64,000 nucleotides of DNA from Collimonas sp. OK307 (GTDB taxonomy: Bacteria > Pseudomonadota > Gammaproteobacteria > Burkholderiales > Burkholderiaceae_D), in contig NZ_FOQI01000006.1 of the NCBI RefSeq assembly GCF_900113705.1, positions 1-64,000 of the forward strand, written 5' to 3'. The translations under genes were made by a program, and so were the position numbers. The number at the start of each line of letters is the position of its first letter. Position 1 is the stretch's first letter. Under the pieces are notes generated by a model. That model saw nothing but the letters and a program-made list of their open reading frames with translations, ran no database searches and had not been told where the DNA came from. This document shows, piece after piece, positions 1 through 8,581 of the stretch.

Positions 1-455
1 AGGTCGCCGGACGCGCCGACCGACCCTTTTTGCGGCATGATTGGATGGATACCGGCATTCAGGAAGGCCAGCAGACGATCGACTACTTCGACCCGCGGCG
101 CCGAATAATTGCTGGCAAACGCATTGGCGCGCAACAGCATGGTGGCGCGACTGACTTCTTCCGAGAACGGTTCGCCGATACCGGCGCAATGGGCCTTGAT
201 CAGCTGGGTCTGGAACAGCTCGATGTGTTCGACCTTGATACGGGTGTCTTTCAGCAAGCCGACGCCGGTGTTGAAGCTGTACATCATCGGCGCTTCATCG
301 TGCATCCAGGTCGATTCGATGTAGTCGCGGCTTTCTTTCAGGGCGGCGCGTGAAGAGTCGGCCAGGGTCACAGGCAAGTGCGGCGCACGGGCGACGTCGA
401 CTACTTGCTGCGCAGTCAGGTTGAAGCCATCTATGGTGATATTTGTTTTCGTCAT
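1..455 (-). CDS. Aromatic amino-acid ammonia-lyase (HAL/PAL family), N-terminal part, cut by window edge
   Basis: The 151 complete codons here are the N-terminal third of a lyase of the histidine/phenylalanine/tyrosine ammonia-lyase family, cytosolic enzymes that remove the amino group from aromatic amino acids non-oxidatively. The tell-tale feature is the motif GSVGASGDL at the window edge: Ala148-Ser149-Gly150 would cyclise into the MIO electrophile. It lies at about the same position as in bacterial HutH. An upstream YSFNTGVG-type segment is also typical. Translation starts at the ATG at 455, which overlaps the stop codon of the upstream amidohydrolase in an ATGA, so the two are probably translationally coupled. 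No other hut gene is visible, so histidine as substrate is not assured; tyrosine, phenylalanine or a modified amino acid are equally possible. The family is certain, the substrate is not. Confidence 0.88.
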   Translation of the reverse strand, partial: MTKTNITIDGFNLTAQQVVDVARAPHLPVTLADSSRAALKESRDYIESTWMHDEAPMMYSFNTGVGLLKDTRIKVEHIELFQTQLIKAHCAGIGEPFSEEVSRATMLLRANAFASNYSAPRVEVVDRLLAFLNAGIHPIMPQKGSVGASGD

Positions 456-1750
456 TTTCTATTCGATTCAGATTTAAAATTTTCTACAAAATTGGTGAAA
501 ACATTGGCAGCCGTTTCTGCGTCTTCTACTGTCATGGTCTCTAGCGGATGATGAGAGATGCCGCCGTTGCCACAACGCACAAACAGCATGGCGACATCTG
601 CGATTGCAGCCATCGCCATGGCGTCATGTCCGGCGCCGGATGGCAGATACCGCACCGGCGATCCGCACCGCTCGACTGCCGCTGCCAGTTGCGTTTGCAG
701 CCAAGGGGCGCAAGGGACGCTGGCCGCCTCGTGCGTCTTTCGGGTCTGGATGATCACGTTGCGGCGTTGTCCGATCTTCTCGATTTCAGCCAGAACGTCG
801 GCCGTCGCATGCCGACGCACCGTATCCTCGCCAGCACGGATATCTATCGAAAAAATCGCCTTGCCCGGGACTACATTGGCAGCACCGTTCGGCACATTGA
901 ACTGGCCGACAGTGCCAACCAGTCCCGGTGTTCCGCTACAACGCCGTTCAATGTACAAGCCGATTTCCGCTGCTGCCATGGCGGCGTCGCGCCGCATATC
1001 CATCGGCACGGTGCCGGCATGGCCGGCCAGGCCTTCAATCTCAACCATGAAGCGCGAGGCGCCGGAGATCGCGGTCACGATTCCCACTGGCAGGTCTTCG
1101 CTAAGCAGCATTGGCCCCTGTTCGATGTGGACTTCAACAAAAGCCAGCACCGATTCAGGTGCATAAGCCGCTTTCGCCAAGCCGACAGTATGGAAGCCTG
1201 ACGCCGCCATCACCTCCCGCATCGTGTGGCCATCCTCATCACGGTTATCCAACACCGCCATATCGAAAGTGCCAGCCGCCGCACGGCTGCCGAGCAGGGT
1301 CGCCTTGAAGCGCACGCCCTCCTCTTCGGCGAAACCGATGACTTCAAGTGCAAACGGGAAGCGCTTGCCTTCGGCATTCCATCGCTGAACGCAGGCTATC
1401 GGTAGCAAGACGCCCAGATTGCCATCGAAAATGCCGCCATTGCGTACCGAATCGAAGTGCGACCCTGTCAAAAGAGCGGGAGCGCCTGGCGTCAGCCCCT
1501 CATAACGGCCGATGACATTGCCGGCCGCATCGCGCCGTACGTTCATGCCGGCTGCGCACATCCAGTCGGCCAGCTGCGCCGCAGCACCGTGGTGGGCCGG
1601 CGTCAGATAGGTGCGGGTCATCATGCCCGCCGTTTCTGTATGGACGGCCAGCGCCTGGGCGTCGGACATGATGCATTGGCCGATTTCGTTCGGATACTCT
1701 AGTGCCGGGTTAGACGATAACGTACTCATTTTTGGGCCGTGCTTTTCCAT
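452..1750 (-). CDS. M20-family Zn-dependent amidohydrolase (allantoate amidohydrolase / N-carbamoyl-amino-acid hydrolase type)
   Basis: 432 residues, close to the usual 410-420 of the allantoate amidohydrolase/hydantoin-utilisation carbamoylase group, which cleave N-carbamoyl or related amide groups with two metal ions in the cytosol. Visible metal-site motifs are GSHFDSVRNGG (His and the bridging Asp in DGNLGV shortly after) and AEEEGVRF (Glu pair). Late motifs SGAGHDA and the GGISHHPLE region match the C-terminal part of the catalytic domain. The start at 1750 is preceded by TAGGAG at good spacing. It is the first gene of an operon with the ammonia-lyase downstream (ATGA overlap at 452-455) and is divergent from an RpiR regulator. 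A joint role in degrading an N-substituted or aromatic amino acid is inferred from this arrangement; the exact substrate cannot be read from the sequence. Confidence 0.85.
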   Translation of the reverse strand: MEKHGPKMSTLSSNPALEYPNEIGQCIMSDAQALAVHTETAGMMTRTYLTPAHHGAAAQLADWMCAAGMNVRRDAAGNVIGRYEGLTPGAPALLTGSHFDSVRNGGIFDGNLGVLLPIACVQRWNAEGKRFPFALEVIGFAEEEGVRFKATLLGSRAAAGTFDMAVLDNRDEDGHTMREVMAASGFHTVGLAKAAYAPESVLAFVEVHIEQGPMLLSEDLPVGIVTAISGASRFMVEIEGLAGHAGTVPMDMRRDAAMAAAEIGLYIERRCSGTPGLVGTVGQFNVPNGAANVVPGKAIFSIDIRAGEDTVRRHATADVLAEIEKIGQRRNVIIQTRKTHEAASVPCAPWLQTQLAAAVERCGSPVRYLPSGAGHDAMAMAAIADVAMLFVRCGNGGISHHPLETMTVEDAETAANVFTNFVENFKSESNRK

Positions 1751-1991
1751 CTTTGTCTCCTAAGGTTTGAACACTGCCAAGCTTTATTGTTCTGTAAGCA
1801 AGGTGATGCGTTTTATGCGTCTACGCTTTTCAATCTTTCGCTGAATGTGGCAAGACGCATGCGTTTCTTAGTACTTATTCGTTGCCTGCTGCTTAAACCG
1901 GAAGTGAGGGATAAAGAACAACTTCCGCCACCTTGCTTTGGCAATTCTCTTTATTGGTAATTTATTTTCACGCACGACTCATTGAAAATCT

Positions 1992-2045
1992 TTTTTCACT
2001 TCGTGTCAAATCTTTTTTTCACATCGTGTAAAATAATTTTTCACT
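1992..2045. promoter_or_regulatory. Tandem imperfect palindromes between divergent genes, candidate RpiR operator
   Basis: In the 307-base AT-rich gap between the amidohydrolase and the RpiR gene, the block TTTCAC-TTC-GTGTCAAA (1994-2010) is repeated about two helical turns later as TTTCAC-ATC-GTGTAAA (2017-2031), and a half-copy TTTTTCAC follows at 2037-2043. Each block is itself an imperfect inverted repeat (TTTCAC against GTGTAAA). They lie directly upstream of the regulator start, where an autoregulatory operator would be expected. Seen: the repeats. Inferred: that the RpiR protein binds them and so controls both directions. Confidence 0.5.
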
Positions 2046-2057
2046 CGCATTTCATAG

Positions 2058-2930
2058 ATGCAACTCATGACTAAAACAACATCTTCCGCGGCGGCGCTGT
2101 CGACGCGTATCCAGCAACATCTCAGTCAACTGCCCCAAGCTGAAAAGCGCCTGGCCGACATGATCCTGGAATCGCCTGGCCACATGGCTAGCTACTCGGC
2201 ATCTGAAATCTCAAAAATGGCCGGCGTGTCCAATGCCACGATGACACGGCTGGTACAGCGTCTCGGTTATCAAAATTACGATCAGATGCGGCGCCTGGCC
2301 CGACAGGGGCAGGATTGGGGCTCACCGCTTTACCTGCTGGACCGGCCGGAACAAAACACCGCTGAAGATGGCGCCGACTTGTATGAGCAACATATCGCCT
2401 CCAGCACGCAGAACATTCGCGGCACGTTTGCCGGAATATCGCCCACGCTAATCAATGAAATCGGCAAGAAAATCGCCACGGCTCGCCAAGTGAGGATTTT
2501 CGGGCAGCGTAACAATTATTTTTTTGCCTCCTACCTGCGCTGGCAATTCATTCAGTTCCGCAGCAACGTTTATGTGTTGCCGGTGTCAGGAGAAACGATC
2601 GCGGAATATCTGGTCGGCCTGGAGCCTGAAGATCTGTTCATCGTCTTTGGATTGCGACGACGTAATCCGTTGCTTGCCGACTTGATTGCGGCGGTCAGCA
2701 GTTTCGGCGTAAAAACGCTGCTAATCACAGACTCTTCCAACCGTGGCGACCTGGGAGCGGACTGGGTACTCAAATGCGATACGAAAAGTCCGATACCGCT
2801 CGACAACCACACTGCGGTAATGGCGCTTTGCCACGTTTTGTCGGCACAGGTAATTGAAAAGGTTGGCAATGCCGGCCGGCAGCGATTGGTAAAAATTGAA
2901 GAGTTGCACGCAGCATTAAGGGAGTTGTGA
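2058..2930 (+). CDS. RpiR/MurR-family transcriptional regulator with SIS domain
   Basis: 290 residues. The N-terminal ~80 residues are the HTH_6 domain of the RpiR family: RIQQHLSQLPQAEKRLADMIL, then the helix-turn-helix around YSASEISKMAGVSNATMTRLVQRLGY. Residues about 120-260 form a SIS (sugar isomerase-like) domain, including RIFGQRNNYFFASYL and GETIAEYL, and in other members this binds a phosphosugar or another small effector. It is divergent from the amidohydrolase/ammonia-lyase operon and so most likely controls it, probably repressing until an intermediate binds. The ATG at 2058 is used; an in-frame ATG at 2067 is also possible, and neither has a clear ribosome binding site. RpiR members outside sugar metabolism that regulate amino-acid degradation are known, so the effector need not be a sugar. 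Confidence 0.88.
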   Translation: MQLMTKTTSSAAALSTRIQQHLSQLPQAEKRLADMILESPGHMASYSASEISKMAGVSNATMTRLVQRLGYQNYDQMRRLARQGQDWGSPLYLLDRPEQNTAEDGADLYEQHIASSTQNIRGTFAGISPTLINEIGKKIATARQVRIFGQRNNYFFASYLRWQFIQFRSNVYVLPVSGETIAEYLVGLEPEDLFIVFGLRRRNPLLADLIAAVSSFGVKTLLITDSSNRGDLGADWVLKCDTKSPIPLDNHTAVMALCHVLSAQVIEKVGNAGRQRLVKIEELHAALREL

Positions 2931-3060
2931 GTTCCGCTCCCCATAAGGGCAAGTAAGGCGCCGGAACCGACCGGACTAAGCGAGAACAGAACTTTGAAGT
3001 GAAACCGCTTGTCCGGGCGACATGAAGATCATCAACCTGACATTAACGGCTAATCCAACT

Positions 3061-3084
3061 ATCAGCAACTATCAGCAACTATCA
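3061..3084. repeat. Short tandem repeat, unit ATCAGCAACT
   Basis: Two complete copies of a 10-base unit (3061-3080) plus a partial third run into the stop codon of the minus-strand binding-protein gene, which ends at 3082. A small copy-number change here would not alter the protein until the last codon. No function is apparent. Confidence 0.6.
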
Positions 3085-4080
3085 AGTCAACGACGCCGGC
3101 CCCGCCTCGCGCACGTCGATTTTCTTCGGGATCAGTTTCAGATCGAAGAACGTATCAGCAATAACCTGCTGCTCAGCCAGGATCGATTTGCTGATCGGTT
3201 CGGTGCCGAACGAGGAGCGCTTGACCAACACATCGACGATGGGTTTCGGTATGCCCCATACCGCTGCCAGTTCGGCCGACAGCTCATTGCGATTGGCACT
3301 GCCCCAGACATCGATCTTGTTCAACTCGTCAATCGCTATGCTGAGCACATCGGCATTCTTGAGTGCGTAGTCTTTTGAGGAAAAGTAATAGGCGCGATTC
3401 TTGACCACGCCGGTAGCGTCGGCCAGGATGCGCGCCGACAGGCTCTGTTCCGCGGCAGCCAGATACGGATCCCAGATTGCCCAGGCATCTATCGCGCCTT
3501 TTTCAAATGCTGCCCGCGCATCTGCCGGCGACAGCCAGACCGGGGTGACGTCGCCATAGTTCAGGCCGGACTTTTCCAGCAACCTGACCAGGAAGTAATG
3601 CACATTCGAACCCTTGTTCAGGGCAATTTTTTTACCCTTCAGATCGGCCACGGTCTTGATGGCAGAATCGCCCCGGACCAGGATTCCCTCCACTGCCGGC
3701 CGCGGCACAGTTGCGGCGACATAAGCGATGGGCGTGCCATTGGCTTGCGCAAAGATCGGCGGCGCCTCACCGACATCGCCGAAATCGATGGAGCCGACGT
3801 TGAGCGCTTCCAGTTGCACCGGCCCGGCAGAGAACTCGATCCACTTGATCGTTACCCCCAGCGGCGCCAACCGCTTTTCCAACGTCCCGCGCTTCTTGAG
3901 CAGGCTTAACAAGCCTTTCTGATAACCGATCCGGAATTCCCGCTGTGCCGCATGCGCCAGCAATGGCGATAAAGCCATGGCAGCAAAGCCCAGGCCCAGG
4001 CCGGCCTGTAATAGTTGCCGGCGTTTGCCGGAGGCGCTAACGTTTGGTTTGTTCTTGTTCTTGCTATGCACGATGCTCAT
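3082..4080 (-). CDS. Periplasmic aliphatic-sulfonate-type substrate-binding protein (SsuA family), orphan
   Basis: 332 residues from the ATG at 4080, which has GGGAAG at suitable spacing; an upstream extension of 39 codons is possible but has no ribosome binding site. The N-terminus carries KRRQLLQAG followed by a hydrophobic stretch and LLAHA, which looks like a twin-arginine signal peptide. The mature part matches the SsuA/NMT1-like fold: RIGYQKG at its start, GVTIKWIEF, the substrate-loop region DFGDVGEAPPIFAQA, GKKIALNKGSNVHYFLVRLL, and AIDAWAIWDPYLA. Such proteins capture sulfonates or taurine-like compounds for an ABC importer. No ssuB, ssuC or ssuD gene is adjacent; the neighbours are a regulator and a two-component system, so partner proteins must be elsewhere. 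Substrate is therefore by family only. Confidence 0.85.
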   Translation of the reverse strand: MSIVHSKNKNKPNVSASGKRRQLLQAGLGLGFAAMALSPLLAHAAQREFRIGYQKGLLSLLKKRGTLEKRLAPLGVTIKWIEFSAGPVQLEALNVGSIDFGDVGEAPPIFAQANGTPIAYVAATVPRPAVEGILVRGDSAIKTVADLKGKKIALNKGSNVHYFLVRLLEKSGLNYGDVTPVWLSPADARAAFEKGAIDAWAIWDPYLAAAEQSLSARILADATGVVKNRAYYFSSKDYALKNADVLSIAIDELNKIDVWGSANRNELSAELAAVWGIPKPIVDVLVKRSSFGTEPISKSILAEQQVIADTFFDLKLIPKKIDVREAGPASLT

Positions 4081-4466
4081 GTTGTCTTCCCTGGCTATTG
4101 GTGATTTCGAGTATACGAACACGGTTAGTTTCGTGAAAGTAATCATTGCTTCCATGCATATACGGTTTTTACATAGATGACCGTTGCTCGACAACACGCC
4201 GCGACCAAGCCCCCAAAACTCTCTCCTGACTTATTTTCCGTTCCGCGCAACACCGCTGCTCGAATAAGCCATCGCGACATTGACAATCCCATAAGGAATG
4301 TGCAGTATATAAATCAACACCAACAATGTTTAACAAAAAATTACAAACACAGAAACATTGTCAAAAGACATTATTTTATTTGGTGGTTTCCAGATACAAG
4401 CGCGCCTAATTGGCGTATCCGATAAACAAGGAGCGCGCAAGGAAACAAAGGGAGAGGATCACGTCA
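4081..4466. other. Divergent intergenic region, AT-rich
   Basis: 386 bases between the start of the binding protein (minus strand) and the histidine kinase (plus strand). It must hold both promoters. A TTGACA at 4280-4285 is present, but the nearest TATATA is 20 bases away, so I do not assign a sigma-70 promoter. No convincing small gene is seen. Confidence 0.5.
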
Positions 4467-6173
4467 ATGTCTTGGCGCGAAAACACTATGCCGGCATCCA
4501 AGTTGGACGAACAAAATGAAATCGCGGCAAGTCTGACCACAGATGCCGCCGATGCGCTGATGGTTGCCCGGATGCGGCTGGTCTTGGCTGTTTCGGGTTT
4601 ACTGGCGATTTTTGTCGATCCTTCCGGCTTGAGCGGTGTCGACCATTTCACCTGGCTCGCCTTTTCCGGTTATATCGTTCACAGCATTGCCATCTACATT
4701 TTTTCGCTGCTTAACATACCGTTCTCGCAAAGCAAGCTGATCCACTGGCTGGATATCTGCTGGTATGCCTTGATCGTTTTGTTTACTGGCGGCATCAACA
4801 GTTTTTTTTCCCTGTTCTTCTTTTTCGCCATTCTCACTGCGTCTTTTCGCTGGGGTTTCGAAGAAGGCGCGCGAATTACCATCGCGTCAGCGCTGATGCT
4901 CATCTTAAGCGGCTTGATCACCGAGACCGGGCAAGATCTTCCGCGGCTATTGTTGCGCACCACCTTCTTGCTGACGTTCGGCTACATGAGCGCGCGCTGG
5001 GGGGAGTCGAAAATAGAACTAAAACGTCGCATCGCCTTGCTTCGCGATGTCAGTCGGCTATCGAATCCTCGTTTCGGGGTCGATCACACCATTACCTCTG
5101 TCCTGAAAAAAACATTAACATTCTTTAAAGGCAGCAGCTGCATTCTGGTGATGCGGGACAAGGATTCCGCGATCTATTCATTGCGGACTATAAAAGAAGG
5201 CGATGCGGAGCAATCGATCAATGCCATAGAAGTTCGTGCAGAAGCGGCATCACGGCTCATGGCTTTTTCCCAGGATCATGTCGTTGCGTACATCCGCCCG
5301 CTCGGACCGGCCATGTCAATATTCGGAGGGTCCCTGACGTACGACAGTGCGAGCGGAAAATGGATCAAACGCGATGAGGAAAAAAGCCAGAACATGGCCG
5401 AGTTGCTGGCGACAGATTCCTTTATCAGCGTTCCATTGTCATTACGAAAAGGTGACGGCCGCATTTATGTAGTCTCACAGAAGAACAGATTCAACAAAAC
5501 GGATGCCCTGTTTTTGAGTCATATCGCCGAACAGGCATTTCCCGTTATCGAAAACATTGAAATTCTCGACCGGATGGCGTCGGAGGCCGTCACCCAAGAG
5601 CGGAAAAAGATCGCGTTGGATATTCACGATACTGCGATCCAGCCGTATATCGGCTTGAAAATGGGACTCAGCGCCGTGCGCAATAAAGCTTCTGCCGACA
5701 ATCCGCTGATCGAGGATATCGACAAATTGATGGCAATGGCAGCACAGGTCATCGGCGATTTACGTCGTTATGCCGGAACATTTAAAAACGCACACGGACA
5801 GACTGAACCGGTATTTCTTGTAGTTCTACGTCAGCAAGCTGCGCAAGTCAGAGAATTCTATGGGATCGATATCGAGATCAGCATGGAGGGCGAACTCAAC
5901 GTCAGCGATCGCCTGATTGCCGAGGTAATGCAAGTCGTGCGCGAAGGGTTGAGCAATATATGCAAGCACACCGTCGCGCAACGGGGATGCGTAAAACTCC
6001 AGTGTGTAAACGGATGGTTGAAGATTCAGATCGAGAATGAAGGCGCCGGCGCTCCGCCAGTCGATTTCGTGCCACGGTCTATTACCGAGCGCGCTGCCGC
6101 GCTCGGCGGAAGGGCGCACGTGAAGTCAGGGACGGACGGCGGAACATCCGTACATGTCGAGATACCCGTTTGA
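4467..6173 (+). CDS. Membrane sensor histidine kinase, NarL/UhpB type, with GAF-like region
   Basis: 568 residues from the ATG at 4467, chosen because GGGAGAGG lies just upstream; an ATG at 4410 would add 19 residues without such a site. About five or six membrane segments fill residues 35-175, followed by a GAF-like sensor region (about 200-365). The HisKA_3 dimerisation/phosphorylation motif ERKKIALDIHDTAIQPYIGL places the phosphoacceptor at His387. The ATPase domain follows with the N-box REGLSNICKH (Asn497) and a C-terminal ALGGRAHVKSG...GTSVHVEIP. In the usual DxGxG box the Asp is replaced by Asn (Asn524-Glu-Gly-Ala-Gly), a change also found in some other kinases of this class. It is 12 bases upstream of its response regulator. 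Signal unknown. Confidence 0.88.
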   Translation: MSWRENTMPASKLDEQNEIAASLTTDAADALMVARMRLVLAVSGLLAIFVDPSGLSGVDHFTWLAFSGYIVHSIAIYIFSLLNIPFSQSKLIHWLDICWYALIVLFTGGINSFFSLFFFFAILTASFRWGFEEGARITIASALMLILSGLITETGQDLPRLLLRTTFLLTFGYMSARWGESKIELKRRIALLRDVSRLSNPRFGVDHTITSVLKKTLTFFKGSSCILVMRDKDSAIYSLRTIKEGDAEQSINAIEVRAEAASRLMAFSQDHVVAYIRPLGPAMSIFGGSLTYDSASGKWIKRDEEKSQNMAELLATDSFISVPLSLRKGDGRIYVVSQKNRFNKTDALFLSHIAEQAFPVIENIEILDRMASEAVTQERKKIALDIHDTAIQPYIGLKMGLSAVRNKASADNPLIEDIDKLMAMAAQVIGDLRRYAGTFKNAHGQTEPVFLVVLRQQAAQVREFYGIDIEISMEGELNVSDRLIAEVMQVVREGLSNICKHTVAQRGCVKLQCVNGWLKIQIENEGAGAPPVDFVPRSITERAAALGGRAHVKSGTDGGTSVHVEIPV

Positions 6174-6185
6174 AGAGGTTAAATC

Positions 6186-6872
6186 ATGAAGCCGGCAGAA
6201 GAAAGCATTCGCGTAATGTTGATCGACGATCATCAGACCATGCTGTGGGGACTGGGTAAATTGATCGACGGTGAGAAACCACGGATGGAGGTGGTCGGGA
6301 CCGCGCGAGGCTGTGAAGAAGCCCTGGCCAAGTTTGAACAACTGGCCCCGGACGTGATTTTGCTGGACCTCGACCTGGACGGAAAAGACGGTCTTGATAT
6401 CCTGCCGGCCCTGCTAGCGAATGGTGTGTCACGCGTATTGATCCTGACCGGCGAGCGCAGGCAAGCGACGTTGGATACGGCGGTTCTCAGGGGGGCTCGC
6501 GGGATAGTGCACAAGGACGCATCGGCGGAACAGGTGCTGAAGGCAATAGAAAAAACCCATCAAGGTGAACTTTGGCTTGACCGTGAAGCGCTTGGCAGGG
6601 TATTCGGTGAACTCATGACTCCTGTCGCTGTGCGCAAACCTGACTTTGAAGCGGAAAAGAAAGCAACCCTGACCGCCAAGGAACAAAAAATCATTCACAC
6701 GATTGTCGAGGGAAGCGGCGCTTCGAATAAAACACTTGCGCAGCGGCTGTTCATCTCCGAACACACCCTGTGCAACCATTTGACCTCGATATATCACAAG
6801 CTGGATGTGAGCAATCGCCTTGAGTTGTACGTTTATGCGATCAAGCACCAATTGGGGAATCCTAATCCTTGA
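6186..6872 (+). CDS. NarL/FixJ-family response regulator
   Basis: 228 residues: an N-terminal receiver domain and a C-terminal LuxR-type helix-turn-helix. Receiver landmarks are the acidic pair in MLIDDHQ (Asp14-Asp15), the phosphoacceptor Asp61 in DVILLDLDLDG, Thr88 in ILTGERR, and Lys110 in VHKDAS. The DNA-binding part is LTAKEQKIIHTIVEG, then NKTLAQRLFISEHTLCNHLTS and the recognition-helix end YHKLDVSNR, near residues 160-220. AAGAGG lies upstream of the ATG. It follows the histidine kinase by 12 bases and is the last gene of a two-gene operon. Target genes cannot be inferred; the next gene is convergent and unrelated in kind. Confidence 0.92.
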   Translation: MKPAEESIRVMLIDDHQTMLWGLGKLIDGEKPRMEVVGTARGCEEALAKFEQLAPDVILLDLDLDGKDGLDILPALLANGVSRVLILTGERRQATLDTAVLRGARGIVHKDASAEQVLKAIEKTHQGELWLDREALGRVFGELMTPVAVRKPDFEAEKKATLTAKEQKIIHTIVEGSGASNKTLAQRLFISEHTLCNHLTSIYHKLDVSNRLELYVYAIKHQLGNPNP

Positions 6873-6956
6873 TTGCAATTAAATGGGCAAGACAGCGAGC
6901 TCCAGGCGGACTACGCTGCAACTAAACGCGAGATCACCCCCAATACCGATCTACGG

Positions 6957-8519
6957 TCATTTTTTCAAGACTCGATAAAGATCAAAACGCGCATCGGTAG
7001 CCATAATCGACAATCTCGCAGAAGGAAATGATGCGAACGTTGCATGGTCCGCCACCCAAACGTAATCGTAATCCTGTAACACTCGGTCCCAATCCGGATT
7101 TTGACCGCGTGGTATTTCTGGCCCGGGCATGGGCGCCTTCGTCAACCGGAACTGTGGTGTGAGACTGACTGGCTGGGCTCCGGGCTGCGAGTAAAGCGAC
7201 GGCACAAAGGCGGAGCGAGAAATTATGGCAAGACATGGCAAGAAGATGCCGAACATATCGACAAAAGTATCATTACTTTTCTCTTTCGAAAATGCGACAA
7301 ACACGCGCGTTCCCGTCGGCAATTTGTCCAAGGCCTTGGTTGCGGAGGCGGTCAACGTGTCCGCTTGCTTCCAATAATCAACGATGACGATGGTCCGGAC
7401 AAAGAGTAGGCATACGAGAAAGCTCGCGAGCAAGATCCGCAAACTCGGCGTCATATTCGATTTGAAGTCCGTACTTCCTAAGAAAATAAATGCGAGAGCG
7501 GTAAGTAACCGCGAGTCTGCCATCCACGACCCATAGAATTCGTGTGGCACAAGAAGATATGCAATGCCCACGAAACTAAGCGGTAACACCATCGAACGAT
7601 GAACTACAAGCCAACCGGAGAAATGCCCTCGTATTAAAATAGTGCTCACGACAATCAACGTAAAGCCATCTAGCAACTTCTCGTAATTCATAAAAAAGAC
7701 CGACACCAAATAAAATGGCTTTGCCAGAAGCGTGCCCATGATAAATTGGGGCAGCGTAAGTCCATGCAGGTCGATTTTTTGCAACTCCCCTGTCGGGCTG
7801 AACATCAAGAAAAACACAATCGGCACTATCAATGTCACGGCTAAAATACCTAAGGCACGCCAACGGCGCGCGCCCTCCTTCCCGAGCCCGACATGACGGC
7901 ATTCGTAAGCTGCGACTACGAGTGCAAAAAAGGCAAAAGCAGACAAATGGCACAACAAAAGCAGTATTGCAATTAAAGAAAAGGCAAACATATGCCACCA
8001 TCTAGGTGCACTGCTAACCAGGATCCAGGCAGTGATCGCCCAAAGTGCAACACCGATTCCGAACAGGAAATTCACCACCCCAAAGAGAAATATCTGATTG
8101 TAGAGAAAAAGAAATACCATAAACGGCCACGGCGAAAAGCGGCGGTGAAGTACGTAATGAAGGGCAATGGTGCCGCTTGATATTAATAGTAATAACAGGC
8201 CTAAAAAGAGCTTACCCGCCAACTCGAGCCCGACAATTGAAGCAAGCCCCGGTACCACGGCATCCATTGCCAAGTTCGGTATCGCTGCCCAGTGAATTTC
8301 ATAAAAATTGTTCAGATCAGCTAATCGCCCGGCGTTGAGAAGGATATGCATGCGGGCGAGGTGATTGGGGTAGTCCGACAGCATAGGCAACGAACTATTG
8401 AAGATTGGAAACTGGACAATGGCTTGCAGGCCAATGAAACCAATCCCGTAGACCCAGCGTATGTTCCGCCCTAGCCATCGTGATAGAGGGGAGTATTGGC
8501 TAGAAATCGTTATGCTCAA
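6957..8519 (-). CDS. Polytopic membrane protein, probable GT-C-like glycosyltransferase or glycan membrane protein
   Basis: 520 residues with about ten to twelve hydrophobic segments and a C-terminal soluble tail of roughly 120 residues. The first loop contains SDYPNHLARMHIL, an acidic/His motif in the first non-cytoplasmic loop of the kind seen in GT-C lipid-linked-sugar transferases, although I cannot name the family. It is the most promoter-distal gene of a minus-strand group with a dolichol-phosphate-mannose-synthase-like glycosyltransferase, a methyltransferase and another multi-pass protein. That company suggests transfer of a sugar from polyprenyl phosphate to a surface acceptor. The function is inferred from topology and neighbours only. 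Confidence 0.6.
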   Translation of the reverse strand: MSITISSQYSPLSRWLGRNIRWVYGIGFIGLQAIVQFPIFNSSLPMLSDYPNHLARMHILLNAGRLADLNNFYEIHWAAIPNLAMDAVVPGLASIVGLELAGKLFLGLLLLLISSGTIALHYVLHRRFSPWPFMVFLFLYNQIFLFGVVNFLFGIGVALWAITAWILVSSAPRWWHMFAFSLIAILLLLCHLSAFAFFALVVAAYECRHVGLGKEGARRWRALGILAVTLIVPIVFFLMFSPTGELQKIDLHGLTLPQFIMGTLLAKPFYLVSVFFMNYEKLLDGFTLIVVSTILIRGHFSGWLVVHRSMVLPLSFVGIAYLLVPHEFYGSWMADSRLLTALAFIFLGSTDFKSNMTPSLRILLASFLVCLLFVRTIVIVDYWKQADTLTASATKALDKLPTGTRVFVAFSKEKSNDTFVDMFGIFLPCLAIISRSAFVPSLYSQPGAQPVSLTPQFRLTKAPMPGPEIPRGQNPDWDRVLQDYDYVWVADHATFASFPSARLSIMATDARFDLYRVLKK

Positions 8520-8581
8520 CTTAGTCTCCCTGCATATTTATTTTTCCTGTAAAACATGTGTGTCGTTTGCTTAATCTCACC

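Noticed and set aside
4280..4313. Sigma-70 promoter with TTGACA and TATATA
   Set aside because: The 20-base spacing is too long to trust.
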